A stretch of DNA of 64,000 nucleotides from Streptomyces ochraceiscleroticus (GTDB taxonomy: Bacteria; Actinomycetota; Actinomycetes; Streptomycetales; Streptomycetaceae), in assembly GCF_000720485.1 (NCBI RefSeq), contig NZ_JOAX01000006.1, forward strand, positions 62,001 through 126,000, given 5' to 3'. Each line of letters starts with the position of its first letter. The first letter of the stretch is position 1. This document shows, piece by piece, positions 40,608 through 47,888 of this stretch. The notes below the pieces were generated by a model that saw only the letters and a list, made by a program, of their open reading frames with translations, ran no database searches and was not told the origin of the DNA. The position numbers and the translations under genes are program-made.

Positions 40608-40661
40608 CGGACAGTACGTACGATGTACGCGCTGAATGTACGTCGTACGCGCCATCGGGGG
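40608..40661. promoter_or_regulatory. GTAC-rich direct repeats upstream of the monooxygenase
   Basis: Several TGTACG/GTACG units occur between about 40613 and 40651, in alternating arrangement with GTACGTACGATGTACG near the left end. They are the kind of sites TetR or GntR proteins bind. They lie 15-60 nt upstream of the monooxygenase start. Confidence 0.4.
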
Positions 40662-40749
40662 AAGCAGCTCATCGGGACCGGTTCTCCCGGCTGCCCTAGG
40701 ACAGAAAGCCGCTGAAGAGGCGTCCTCGCCACGTTCTCACTGCTAGCCT

Positions 40750-40763
40750 CTGTACTAGTACAG
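40750..40763. promoter_or_regulatory. 14-bp perfect palindrome before the GntR-TetR regulator
   Basis: CTGTACTAGTACAG is a perfect palindrome 17 nt upstream of the regulator ATG and adjacent to its ribosome site (AGGGGGCAGG). This position and symmetry fit an autorepressor operator. Confidence 0.6.
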
Positions 40764-40780
40764 ATGAGAGAGGGGGCAGG

Positions 40781-41722
40781 ATGGCCGCGGAAAATCTTCC
40801 GCCGTACCTGCGCATCGCCTCGGAGATCCGGCGGCGCATCGAGGACGGCGAGCTGGTCGCCGGTGACCGGGTGCCGTCCACCCGGCGGATCGCCGAGGAG
40901 TGGCACGTCGCCCTGGCGACGGCCACCAAGGCGCTGAACGCACTGCGGCAGGACGGCTTGGTGGAGGCCCGGCCGCGGGCCGGCACGGTGGTGGCACCGT
41001 CCCGGCGTACCGGGGGCACGGCTCGCGGTTCCCGTGCAGCGCCCCCGTCCGACCAGGAACTGACCCGCGCCCGCATCGTGCGTACGGCCATCGAGATCGC
41101 CGACGCGGAAGGGCTGGCGGCCCTGTCGATGCGCGGCGTCGCGGCCCGTCTGGGGACCGCGGCGATGTCGCCCTACCGGTACGTGAACGGCAAGGACGAA
41201 CTGGTCCTGCTGATGGCCGACAGCGTGCTCGGTGAGATCGCGTACCCGGCCGAGCCGCCCACCTGTCGGCGGACGCGTCTGGAGACGGGCGCCAGGGCCC
41301 TCTGGGCGCTGCACCGCGTCCATCCCTGGCTGGCCCAGCTCGCCCCGCTCACGCGCCCGTTGGCGCTGCCGAACTTGATGGCCTACTCGGAGTGGATGCT
41401 CGCCGCTCTCGACGGCCTCGGGCTCGACGGGACCACCATGCTGGACATCAATGTGCTGCTCTACAGCCACGTCCAGGGGCTCGCCGTCCACCTCGAACGG
41501 GAGGCGCACGCCGCAAGCGTGAGCGGCCTCTCCCAGGAGCAGTGGCTGGAGGCTCAGGAAGATGGCTTCGGGGCGATCGCCGCTTCGGGGCGGTATCCGA
41601 CGTTCGCCCGGCTCCTGGAGTCCTTCGGCGCCGACGGTTACGACCTGGACCTCGACGGGCTCTTCGAGAGTGGCCTCCAAGCCTTGCTCGACGGCCTGGT
41701 GGTCGTGCCCCATCCCCACTGA
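40781..41722 (+). CDS. GntR-TetR hybrid transcriptional regulator
   Basis: 313 residues carrying two DNA-binding domains. Residues ~1-75 are a GntR winged helix (YLRIASEIRRRIEDGELVAGDRVPSTRRIAEEWHVA). Residues ~90-140 are a TetR helix-turn-helix (ARIVRTAIEIADAEGLAALSMRGVAARLGTAAMSPYRYV). The rest is a TetR C-terminal ligand domain. ATG 40781 has AGGGGGCAGG upstream. It is divergent from the flavin monooxygenase, a typical repressor-enzyme pair responding to a small molecule. A 13-bp hairpin ends it. Confidence 0.88.
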   Translation: MAAENLPPYLRIASEIRRRIEDGELVAGDRVPSTRRIAEEWHVALATATKALNALRQDGLVEARPRAGTVVAPSRRTGGTARGSRAAPPSDQELTRARIVRTAIEIADAEGLAALSMRGVAARLGTAAMSPYRYVNGKDELVLLMADSVLGEIAYPAEPPTCRRTRLETGARALWALHRVHPWLAQLAPLTRPLALPNLMAYSEWMLAALDGLGLDGTTMLDINVLLYSHVQGLAVHLEREAHAASVSGLSQEQWLEAQEDGFGAIAASGRYPTFARLLESFGADGYDLDLDGLFESGLQALLDGLVVVPHPH

Positions 41723-41736
41723 GCCTGACGTACGGC

Positions 41737-41769
41737 GCCGGCCGACGGCCCCCACAGCCGTCGGCCGGC
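41737..41769. terminator. Bidirectional terminator hairpin
   Basis: A perfect 13-bp stem, GCCGGCCGACGGC (41737-41749) and GCCGTCGGCCGGC (41757-41769), with a 7-nt loop. It sits between the convergent regulator and acyl-CoA dehydrogenase genes. Confidence 0.7.
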
Positions 41770-41790
41770 AGCCGGTGTGCCCGCCGGCTC

Positions 41791-42963
41791 CTACGGGGCC
41801 GTGAGGTCCACCAGCTCGGCGAGGGACGCGCGGTGGCGTCCGGGAGCGCCCAGCGCGATCTCGTCGCTCTTGGCGCGCTTCAGGAAGACGTGCACCGGGT
41901 GTTCCCACGTCATGCCGATGCCACCGTGGAGCTGGAGGCATTCCTCTGCCGCGCGGACCGCGACCGGGGCGCAGTACGCCTGGGCGACGGCCACCGCTAC
42001 CGGGGCGTCCGCGCTGTCGGTGGCCAGCGCGTCCGCCGCGTTGCGCGCCGCCGCCCGCGCCGACACCACCTCCAGCCAGAGCGCGGCCATCCGGTGCTTG
42101 AGCGCCTGGAACGAGCCGACCGGGCGGCCGAACTGGTGGCGCTGCTTGGTGTACTCGACGAGCTCGGTCAGGCACCACTCGGCGATGCCGAGCTGTTCGG
42201 AGGCGAGCAGCCCGGCACCCGTGAGCAGGGCCCTCCGTACGGCCGCGCCGGCCCGGTCGGAGCCGGCCAGCCGGCGGCCCGCGGCGCCGTCGAAGGTGAC
42301 GCGGGCGAGCGGACGGGTGAGGTCCAGCGGGGTGACCGTCTCGATGTGCAGCCCCGGCGCATCGGTGTCCACGGCGTACAGCTCGATGCCGTCCGCCGCG
42401 CGCACGGGGACGAGCAGCACGTCCGCGGCTGCCGCGTCGGCGACCGAGGCGACCGTACCGAGCAGGGCGCCGTCGGCGCCGGCCCGCACGGGCGGCTCCA
42501 GCGGCCCTGCGGGCGCGGTCGGCAGCGGCAGCGCGAGCACGCCGATCCGCTCACCGGCGGCCAGCGCGGCGAGCAGCCGCGCGACCTCGTCCTGGCCGGT
42601 GTCGCAGCCGAGCAGGGCGGTGACCGCCAGGACGGCGCTCGTCAGGTACGGCACGGGCGTCACGGCCCGGCCCAGCTCCTCCAGGACGACGGCCGCCTCC
42701 CGGGGGCCGGCGCCCTGGCCGCCGAGCTTCTCGGGGACCAGCAGCCCGGCCGCCCCGATGTCGGTGGCGAGCGAGCGCCAGAGGGCGGCGTCGTGCGTGC
42801 GGCCCGCTTCCAGCTCGGCGAGGACCGCGGCCGGACCGCCACGGTCGGCCAGCAGGGACCGCACGGCGGCGCGCAGGTCGTCCTCGGGCTCGGAGTAGAG
42901 CAGGTCCGGACCCTCGGGCAGCTCGGACGCCGTGGCGTCCGCCAGAGTCTGCTGGTCGGTCAT
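41791..42963 (-). CDS. Acyl-CoA dehydrogenase (third gene of operon)
   Basis: 390 residues with the acyl-CoA dehydrogenase fold. KQRHQFGRPVGSFQALKHRMA and LQLHGGIGMTWEHPVHVFLKRAK are the C-terminal signatures. The N-terminal half is shorter and less conserved, as in the partner subunits of heteromeric actinobacterial dehydrogenases (FadE-type pairs). It starts at ATG 42963, overlapping the previous dehydrogenase gene by ATGA. Together the two proteins probably form one heteromeric enzyme for an unusual or branched acyl-CoA. Confidence 0.9.
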   Translation of the reverse strand: MTDQQTLADATASELPEGPDLLYSEPEDDLRAAVRSLLADRGGPAAVLAELEAGRTHDAALWRSLATDIGAAGLLVPEKLGGQGAGPREAAVVLEELGRAVTPVPYLTSAVLAVTALLGCDTGQDEVARLLAALAAGERIGVLALPLPTAPAGPLEPPVRAGADGALLGTVASVADAAAADVLLVPVRAADGIELYAVDTDAPGLHIETVTPLDLTRPLARVTFDGAAGRRLAGSDRAGAAVRRALLTGAGLLASEQLGIAEWCLTELVEYTKQRHQFGRPVGSFQALKHRMAALWLEVVSARAAARNAADALATDSADAPVAVAVAQAYCAPVAVRAAEECLQLHGGIGMTWEHPVHVFLKRAKSDEIALGAPGRHRASLAELVDLTAP

Positions 42964-44165
42964 CGGGGCAGGTCCTTCCACGCGACGTCCTTGTCGGTGC
43001 GCGGCTCGGACGGCAGGCCGAGCACGCGTTCGGCGACGATGTTGAGGAGCACTTCGGAGGTGCCGCCCTCGATGCTGTTGCCCTTGGCGCGCAGGTAGCG
43101 GTAGCCCGCCTCGCGCCCGGTGAAGCTCAGTACGTCGGAGCCGGTGTGCGTCCAGCTGTCGTACGTGAGGCCGTCCTCGGCGAGGAACTCCACCTCCCAG
43201 CCGCTGATCTCCTGGGCGAGCCGCGCGAACGACAGCTTCATGCCGCTGCCTTCGGGGCCGGGCTGGCCCTGGATGAGCTGCTGGCGCAGCCGTTCGCCGG
43301 TGAGGCGGGCCACCTCGGCCTCCACCCACAGGCGCAGCAGCCGCTGGTGCAGGTCGTGGGTGCGCAGTTCGGGGCGCTCGCGCCAGTCGGCGGCGGCGAC
43401 GCCGATCATGCCGCCTTCACGGGGGATGCGGTTGCCCCCGATGGCGACGCGTTCGTTCATCAGGGTGGTCTGCGCGACCTTCCAGCCCTCGCCGACCTCT
43501 CCGAGGCGCCGGCTGTCGGGAATCCGGACGCCGGTCAGGAAGACCTCGTTGAACTCCGCCTCGCCGGTGATCTGGCGCAGCGGCCGCACCTCGACACCGG
43601 GGTCGGTCATGTCGCAGAGGAAGTACGTGATGCCGCGGTGCTTGGGCGCGTCCGGGTCCGTCCGGGCGATGAGGATCGCCCAGCGGGACTTGTGCGCGCC
43701 GGAGGTCCACACCTTCTGGCCGTCCACGACCCAGCTGTCGCCATCGCGCACGGCACGGGTGGCGAGCCCCGCGAGGTCGGAGCCGGCGCCGGGCTCGCTG
43801 AAGAGCTGGCACCACACCTCCTCGCCGGTCCACAGGGGCGGCAGGAAGCGCTGCCGCTGCTCCTCGGTGCCGTACCGCAGGATGGTGGGCGCTGCCATGC
43901 CCAGGCCGATGCCGATCCGTCCCGGGTCGTTGTCGGGCGCCCCGGCGGCCGCCAGCTCCTCGTCGACGACGGCCTGCAGGGCGCGGGGCGCGCCCAGGCC
44001 GCCGAGGCCCTCGGGGAAGTGCACCCAGGCGAGCCCTGCGGCGAAGCGGGCGCGCAGGAAGTCCAGTCGCTCCGTGGTGGCGGGCGGATGGGCGGCGAGC
44101 AGTTCGGCGGTGCGCCGGCGCAGCTCCTCGGCGTCGACAGGGCGTGCGGTGGTCTCCGCGGTCAT
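42960..44165 (-). CDS. Acyl-CoA dehydrogenase (second gene of operon)
   Basis: 401 residues. The FAD-binding stretch WCQLFSEPGAGSDLAGLATRA, WVVDGQKVWTSGAHKSRW and the C-terminal GGTSEVLLNIVAERVLGLP are typical; the latter suggests a complete catalytic subunit. It overlaps the preceding quinone oxidoreductase gene by ATGA and the following dehydrogenase by ATGA, so all three are translationally coupled. It likely oxidises an acyl-CoA at the alpha-beta position with electrons passed to ETF. Substrate unknown. Confidence 0.91.
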   Translation of the reverse strand: MTAETTARPVDAEELRRRTAELLAAHPPATTERLDFLRARFAAGLAWVHFPEGLGGLGAPRALQAVVDEELAAAGAPDNDPGRIGIGLGMAAPTILRYGTEEQRQRFLPPLWTGEEVWCQLFSEPGAGSDLAGLATRAVRDGDSWVVDGQKVWTSGAHKSRWAILIARTDPDAPKHRGITYFLCDMTDPGVEVRPLRQITGEAEFNEVFLTGVRIPDSRRLGEVGEGWKVAQTTLMNERVAIGGNRIPREGGMIGVAAADWRERPELRTHDLHQRLLRLWVEAEVARLTGERLRQQLIQGQPGPEGSGMKLSFARLAQEISGWEVEFLAEDGLTYDSWTHTGSDVLSFTGREAGYRYLRAKGNSIEGGTSEVLLNIVAERVLGLPSEPRTDKDVAWKDLPR

Positions 44166-45160
44166 CGGGCGCCCGCCTCTCCGGGGAGGACGACCAGGCG
44201 TCCGGTGGTGACGCCGTCGGCGACCCGCTGCACCGCGTCGGCGGCGCCGTCCAGCGCTACCCGGTCGCCGATCAGCGGCTTGATGACGCCCTGCGCGGCG
44301 AGCTTGGTCAGCTCCTCGTGGCAGGCGCCGATGGCGGCCGGCTCCTTGGTGGCGTACAGGCCCCAATGGAGGCCGAGGATCGCGTAGTTCTTGACCAGCG
44401 CGTGGTTGAGCGCGGGGCTGGGGATCGTGCCGCTGGCGAAGCCGATGACGACGATGCGGCCCTCGAAGGCCACGCACTTGGCGGACTGGGCGTACGCGTC
44501 GCCGCCCACCGGGTCGTAGATGACATCGGCGCCGCGGCCGCCGGTGGCTTCCTTCACGGCCTTGATGACGTCCTCGGCGCGCCGGTCGATGACCACGTCG
44601 CAGCCGAGCTCCCGGGCGACCGCGGCCTTCTCGGGGCCGCCGACGACCCCGATGACGCGGGCGCCGGCGGCCCGGCCGAGCTGGACGGCGGCGCTGCCGA
44701 CGCCGCCCGCCGCCGCGTGCACCAGCAGCGTCTCGCCGGCCTGGAGGTGTGCGCGGCGGTGCAGCGCGAACCAGCCGGTCTGGTAGCCGATGTGCAGCGC
44801 GGCGGCCTCGGCGTCGTCCAGCGCGTCCGGTGCCGGGAGGACGGACTTGGCGTCCACCACGGCCAGTTCGGCGAATCCGCCGTTCGGCAGCGGCGGCTGC
44901 GCCAGTACGCGGGTGCCGACGGCGACGTCCGCGCCGTCACCGGCGGCGAGCACCTCGCCGCAGATCTCCACGCCGGGCGTGAACGGCAGCGGCGGGCGTA
45001 CCTGGTACTGGCCGCGGCAGAGCAGCGCGTCGGGGAAGTTGACGTTCGCGGCCTTCACCCGGAGGAGCAGCTGTCCGGGGCCCGGCTGTGGGTCCGGGAC
45101 CTCGTCCAGCCGCATCACCTCGCGTGGCTCGCCGTTCGCGTGTACCCGCCATGCCTTCAC
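44162..45160 (-). CDS. Zinc-free medium-chain dehydrogenase/reductase (NADPH:quinone oxidoreductase-like)
   Basis: 332 residues of the MDR superfamily, quinone-reductase subgroup. VHAAAGGVGSAAVQLG binds NADP(H), and GGADVIYDPVGG and ALHIGYQTGWFALHRRA are typical. No structural zinc cysteines are seen. GTG 45160 has GAGGGGA seven bases upstream; an in-frame GTG at 45175 lacks a site. First gene of the operon with two acyl-CoA dehydrogenases; the product may reduce an enoyl or quinone intermediate of the same pathway. Confidence 0.9.
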   Translation of the reverse strand: MKAWRVHANGEPREVMRLDEVPDPQPGPGQLLLRVKAANVNFPDALLCRGQYQVRPPLPFTPGVEICGEVLAAGDGADVAVGTRVLAQPPLPNGGFAELAVVDAKSVLPAPDALDDAEAAALHIGYQTGWFALHRRAHLQAGETLLVHAAAGGVGSAAVQLGRAAGARVIGVVGGPEKAAVARELGCDVVIDRRAEDVIKAVKEATGGRGADVIYDPVGGDAYAQSAKCVAFEGRIVVIGFASGTIPSPALNHALVKNYAILGLHWGLYATKEPAAIGACHEELTKLAAQGVIKPLIGDRVALDGAADAVQRVADGVTTGRLVVLPGEAGAR

Positions 45161-45202
45161 TGAGCTTCCCCTCACGACGTCGGTGGCCTCGGTGCCATCG
45201 GC

Positions 45203-45220
45203 ATACTAAGCGGTCGGTAT
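45203..45220. promoter_or_regulatory. TetR-like operator before the acyl-CoA dehydrogenase operon
   Basis: ATACTAAGCGGTCGGTAT has matching outer arms (ATAC/GTAT) and a partially symmetric core resembling TetR sites of acyl-CoA operons (ACCGACCG type). On the minus strand TAGTAT inside it could be the -10. No regulator gene is next to it. Confidence 0.45.
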
Positions 45221-45262
45221 CCGTGAGGGAACAGATATCGGAGGGGCAATCGTGAGCGGCGG

Positions 45263-45898
45263 TCAGCCGGCCAGGCGGCGCACCTTGACCGTGTTGTCGG
45301 TCCGGACCATCTGCTGTCCGTCCGGCGCCGTCTGGAGGCGCTCGTGCTCCTCGCAGACGAGCACCTCCCACTCCCCCTCGGCCAGCCGCAGGTCCGCCAG
45401 GACCTCGCGCGCTACGGGAAGGTGCACATCGGGGTGCGCGTCGGGCTCCCACGGGGGCGGCCCGGAGTGGCCCACCACGAGGAGCACCCCGCCCGGCGCC
45501 ACCGCGCCGGCGGCGGTCCGCAGGACCTCCTCCCGCGGCAGCTCGCCGAGGGTGTGCAGGAAGTGGGACGAGACCAGGTCGAAGGTGCCCTCGGGGAAGG
45601 TCTCGCCCAGGGTGTGGCGCTGCCAGTCGATGCGGTCCGCGACGCCTTCCTCCGCCGCGTGCCCGGCGGCCCTGTCCAGCGCCACACGGGAGACGTCGAC
45701 GGCGGTGACCCGCCAGCCCTGCCGGGCCAGCCAGATCGCGTCGCCGCCTTCCCCGCAGCCCAGGTCCAGGGCCCGGCCCGGGGCCAGGTCCGCGACCTCC
45801 CGGACCAGTGCCGCGTTGGGCTTGCCGCTCCAGATCCGGCCGCTCTCGGCGTACCGGGTGTTCCAGAACTCCTCGTCCGAGATCTGCGTATCGGTCAT
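45263..45898 (-). CDS. SAM-dependent methyltransferase
   Basis: 211 residues. The N-terminal block FWNTRYAESGRIWSGKPN and motif I LDLGCGEGGDAIWLARQG place it with the TPMT/Methyltransf_25-like family; VTAVDVSRVALDRA and DLVSSHFLHTLGELP follow. The substrate is not known; family members methylate tellurite, thiols or small molecules. ATG 45898 has AAGGAG eleven bases upstream. It is divergent from the XRE-cupin regulator gene, whose product may control it. Confidence 0.85.
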   Translation of the reverse strand: MTDTQISDEEFWNTRYAESGRIWSGKPNAALVREVADLAPGRALDLGCGEGGDAIWLARQGWRVTAVDVSRVALDRAAGHAAEEGVADRIDWQRHTLGETFPEGTFDLVSSHFLHTLGELPREEVLRTAAGAVAPGGVLLVVGHSGPPPWEPDAHPDVHLPVAREVLADLRLAEGEWEVLVCEEHERLQTAPDGQQMVRTDNTVKVRRLAG

Positions 45899-45966
45899 CG
45901 GCACACACGCTCCTTCGTAGCGGCTTCTCGCTGCTTCCCTGCCGATACTCGGACCGCGCCGCCGAC

Positions 45967-46003
45967 TTGACAAAGTTTATTGCCGAAACAGCAAATGGGG
46001 GCA
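45967..46003 (+). promoter_or_regulatory. Promoter of the XRE-cupin regulator, possibly leaderless
   Basis: TTGACA (45967-45972) is a perfect -35. With an 18-nt spacer, GCAAAT (45991-45996) would be the -10, placing transcription start at or next to the ATG at 46003, so the mRNA may be leaderless. The region is AT-rich. No Shine-Dalgarno site is seen. Confidence 0.45.
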
Positions 46004-46596
46004 TGGCAGACGATGACCTCGCCGGTGTGCTCACCGCGGTCGGCCCCCGGCTCCGCGCACTGCGCAGGGACCGCGGGACGACCCTGACCGCGCTGAGCGA
46101 GACCACCGGCATCTCCGTCAGCACGCTCTCCCGACTGGAGTCCGGGCAGCGCAAACCCACCCTGGAGCTGCTGCTGCCGCTGGCCAAGGCGTACGGCGTC
46201 CCGCTGGACGAACTGGTCGGCGCGCCGCCCACCGGCGACCCCCGCATCCACCCGCGCCCCGTCGTCCGGAACGGCCAGACCTTCGTGCCGCTCACCCGGC
46301 ACCTCGGCGGCCTGCACGCCTACAAGCTGATCCTGCCCCCGGGGCGGCCCGATGCCCCGCACCCCGAGCAGCGGACCCACGAGGGCTACGAATGGCTCTA
46401 CGTGCTCTCCGGCCGGCTGCGGCTGAGGCTGGCCGAGCACGACCTCGTACTCAGCGCGGGCGAGGCCGCCGAGTTCGATACACGCACGCCGCACAGCTTC
46501 GCGAGCGCGGGCCCCGAACCGGTGGAGTACCTCTGCCTGTTCGGCCCCCAGGGCGAGCGCGTGCACGTACGGGCGCGGCCCACGGGCCACGACTGA
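46003..46596 (+). CDS. XRE-family regulator with C-terminal cupin domain
   Basis: 197 residues. The N-terminal helix-turn-helix is GPRLRALRRDRGTTLTALSETTGISVSTLSRLESGQRKPTL-like, with TLSRLESGQRKPTLELL as the classic XRE block. The C-terminal cupin_2 domain has HEGYEWLYVLSGRLRLRL and AGEAAEFDTRTPHSF, with a plausible metal/ligand site. Such regulators sense a small molecule through the cupin and control a few nearby genes. ATG 46003 lies one base from a possible transcription start. Divergent from the methyltransferase gene. Confidence 0.88.
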   Translation: MADDDLAGVLTAVGPRLRALRRDRGTTLTALSETTGISVSTLSRLESGQRKPTLELLLPLAKAYGVPLDELVGAPPTGDPRIHPRPVVRNGQTFVPLTRHLGGLHAYKLILPPGRPDAPHPEQRTHEGYEWLYVLSGRLRLRLAEHDLVLSAGEAAEFDTRTPHSFASAGPEPVEYLCLFGPQGERVHVRARPTGHD

Positions 46597-46609
46597 CCGG
46601 CGCGCTCCT

Positions 46610-47092
46610 TCAGGTGCGGCCCTCTCGCTCCTGGGCGTCCTTCAGGGCGGCGGAGTGGGTGGCCCAGCCGGCCCGCACGACGGGGAAGCCGGCGGCCTGG
46701 ACCGCGTCGCAGACCAGCTCGTCGTCGTCCACGACGACGCGGACCTCACGGCCACGGGCCAGTTTGCGCAGCAGTTCGAGCTTGGTGTGGCGGGCCGGGC
46801 GGCGGTCACCGGAGGGGCGCATCCAGACGCGGCCCTCGGGGAGCCCGTGCCGGGCCAGCCACTCCAGCGTGTCGGCGCGGCACCGCTCGGGCCGCCCGGT
46901 CAGGTACACGATCTCGCACTCCGCCGCGCTCTCCAGGGCCAGCGCGATGCCTTCGGGGAGCGGCGGGTCCTCGGGGGCCGCGGCGAAGAAGCCGTCCCAG
47001 TCGCGCGGCCGCTGCTCCAGGAAGTGCTGCCGGTGCGCCGTGCCCGCCAGGGTGTTGTCCAGGTCGAAGACCGCCAGGGGCGCCTTGCGCAT
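46610..47092 (-). CDS. HAD-superfamily phosphatase (acid phosphatase / PNKP-like)
   Basis: 160 residues. HAD motif I is FDLDNTLAGTAHR, motif II VYLTGRPE, and motif III/IV KLELLRKLARG with VVDDDELVCDA. It has no cap domain or signal peptide, so it is a small cytoplasmic phosphatase, perhaps of nucleotides or nucleic-acid ends. It starts three bases after the HxlR stop (47096-47779) and is probably coupled to it. Confidence 0.85.
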   Translation of the reverse strand: MRKAPLAVFDLDNTLAGTAHRQHFLEQRPRDWDGFFAAAPEDPPLPEGIALALESAAECEIVYLTGRPERCRADTLEWLARHGLPEGRVWMRPSGDRRPARHTKLELLRKLARGREVRVVVDDDELVCDAVQAAGFPVVRAGWATHSAALKDAQEREGRT

Positions 47093-47095
47093 GTG

Positions 47096-47779
47096 TCATC
47101 CCGTCGCTGTGCCTGCGGTCGCCGCCGGGACGCCGGCCGGCTCGCCGCCGGCCGTCACCCGGATGCGGCCGGTGCCGATGCCGTGGGCGAGTGAGAGCCG
47201 ATCGTAGATCACCTCGGTGCAGGCCGCCGCGTCCAGTTCCAGTACGGTGTCCGGCGCCGGGGCAGGGCCGTCCGCGTAGCCCCAATCCGCCTGTGCGTCC
47301 GTCTCCGCGCCCAGCGTGATGTGGAACGTCCCCTCGTCCAGCCGGACCTCCACGACCCGTACGGGGGCGCCCTGCGGCCGTTGCGCCGTGAAGTACCGGG
47401 CGATCCGGGGCATGAGCGGCACGGCGAACCAGTGGGCCCGGACCGCGTCGGTCGGCTGCGGTGCGCCGAGGTCGGCCGCGCCCCAGTCGGCCAGAGCGGT
47501 GAGGACGGGGAGCAGGGCGCGGCCGCGCGGGGTGAGTTCGTAGACGAACGCGGCGGCGGGCGGGTCGAGTCTGCGGCGGACGGTCAGGCCGTCGCGCTCC
47601 ATGTCCTTCAGACGGCCCGCGAGCATGTCCGTGCTGACGCCCGGCAGGTCGGCGTGCAGGTCCGTGTAGCGCCGGGCCCCGGCCAGCAGCTCCCGGACGA
47701 TCAGCAGGGTCCAGCGGTCGCCCACGGCGTCCAGGGCGCGGGCGACGGCGCAGTACTGGTCATAACTTCGGCGCGGCAT
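47096..47779 (-). CDS. HxlR-family winged-helix regulator
   Basis: 227 residues. The DUF24/HxlR domain is CAVARALDAVGDRWTLLIVRELLAGARRYTDL with VSTDMLAGRLKDMERDGLV-like helix 3, followed by a C-terminal SCP2-like or ligand-like domain (LMPRIARYFTAQRPQ, ELDAAACTEVIYDRLS). There is a Cys (residue 10) in the usual redox position, so thiol sensing is possible. ATG 47779 is preceded by divergent palindromes (47801-47835). It is divergent from the aminotransferase gene and upstream of the HAD gene. Confidence 0.88.
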   Translation of the reverse strand: MPRRSYDQYCAVARALDAVGDRWTLLIVRELLAGARRYTDLHADLPGVSTDMLAGRLKDMERDGLTVRRRLDPPAAAFVYELTPRGRALLPVLTALADWGAADLGAPQPTDAVRAHWFAVPLMPRIARYFTAQRPQGAPVRVVEVRLDEGTFHITLGAETDAQADWGYADGPAPAPDTVLELDAAACTEVIYDRLSLAHGIGTGRIRVTAGGEPAGVPAATAGTATG

Positions 47780-47800
47780 GATCCCAGCATAGACAAGAGG

Positions 47801-47835
47801 TTGGACTTTCCAAGTTCGCGCTTGGTAAAACCAAG
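47801..47835. promoter_or_regulatory. Two-palindrome divergent operator (HxlR / aminotransferase)
   Basis: TTGGActtTCCAA (47801-47813) and CTTGGTaaaACCAAG (47821-47835) are each near-perfect or perfect inverted repeats with TTGG arms. Their centres are 21 bp apart, two helical turns, which suits a dimer-of-dimers. They lie between the divergent hxlR and alaA-like genes. Confidence 0.65.
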
Positions 47836-47888
47836 GAGAACCATCGATGCGCCGCGCCGCGGCGAGCGAGGGACCGGGAGGCCGCCGC

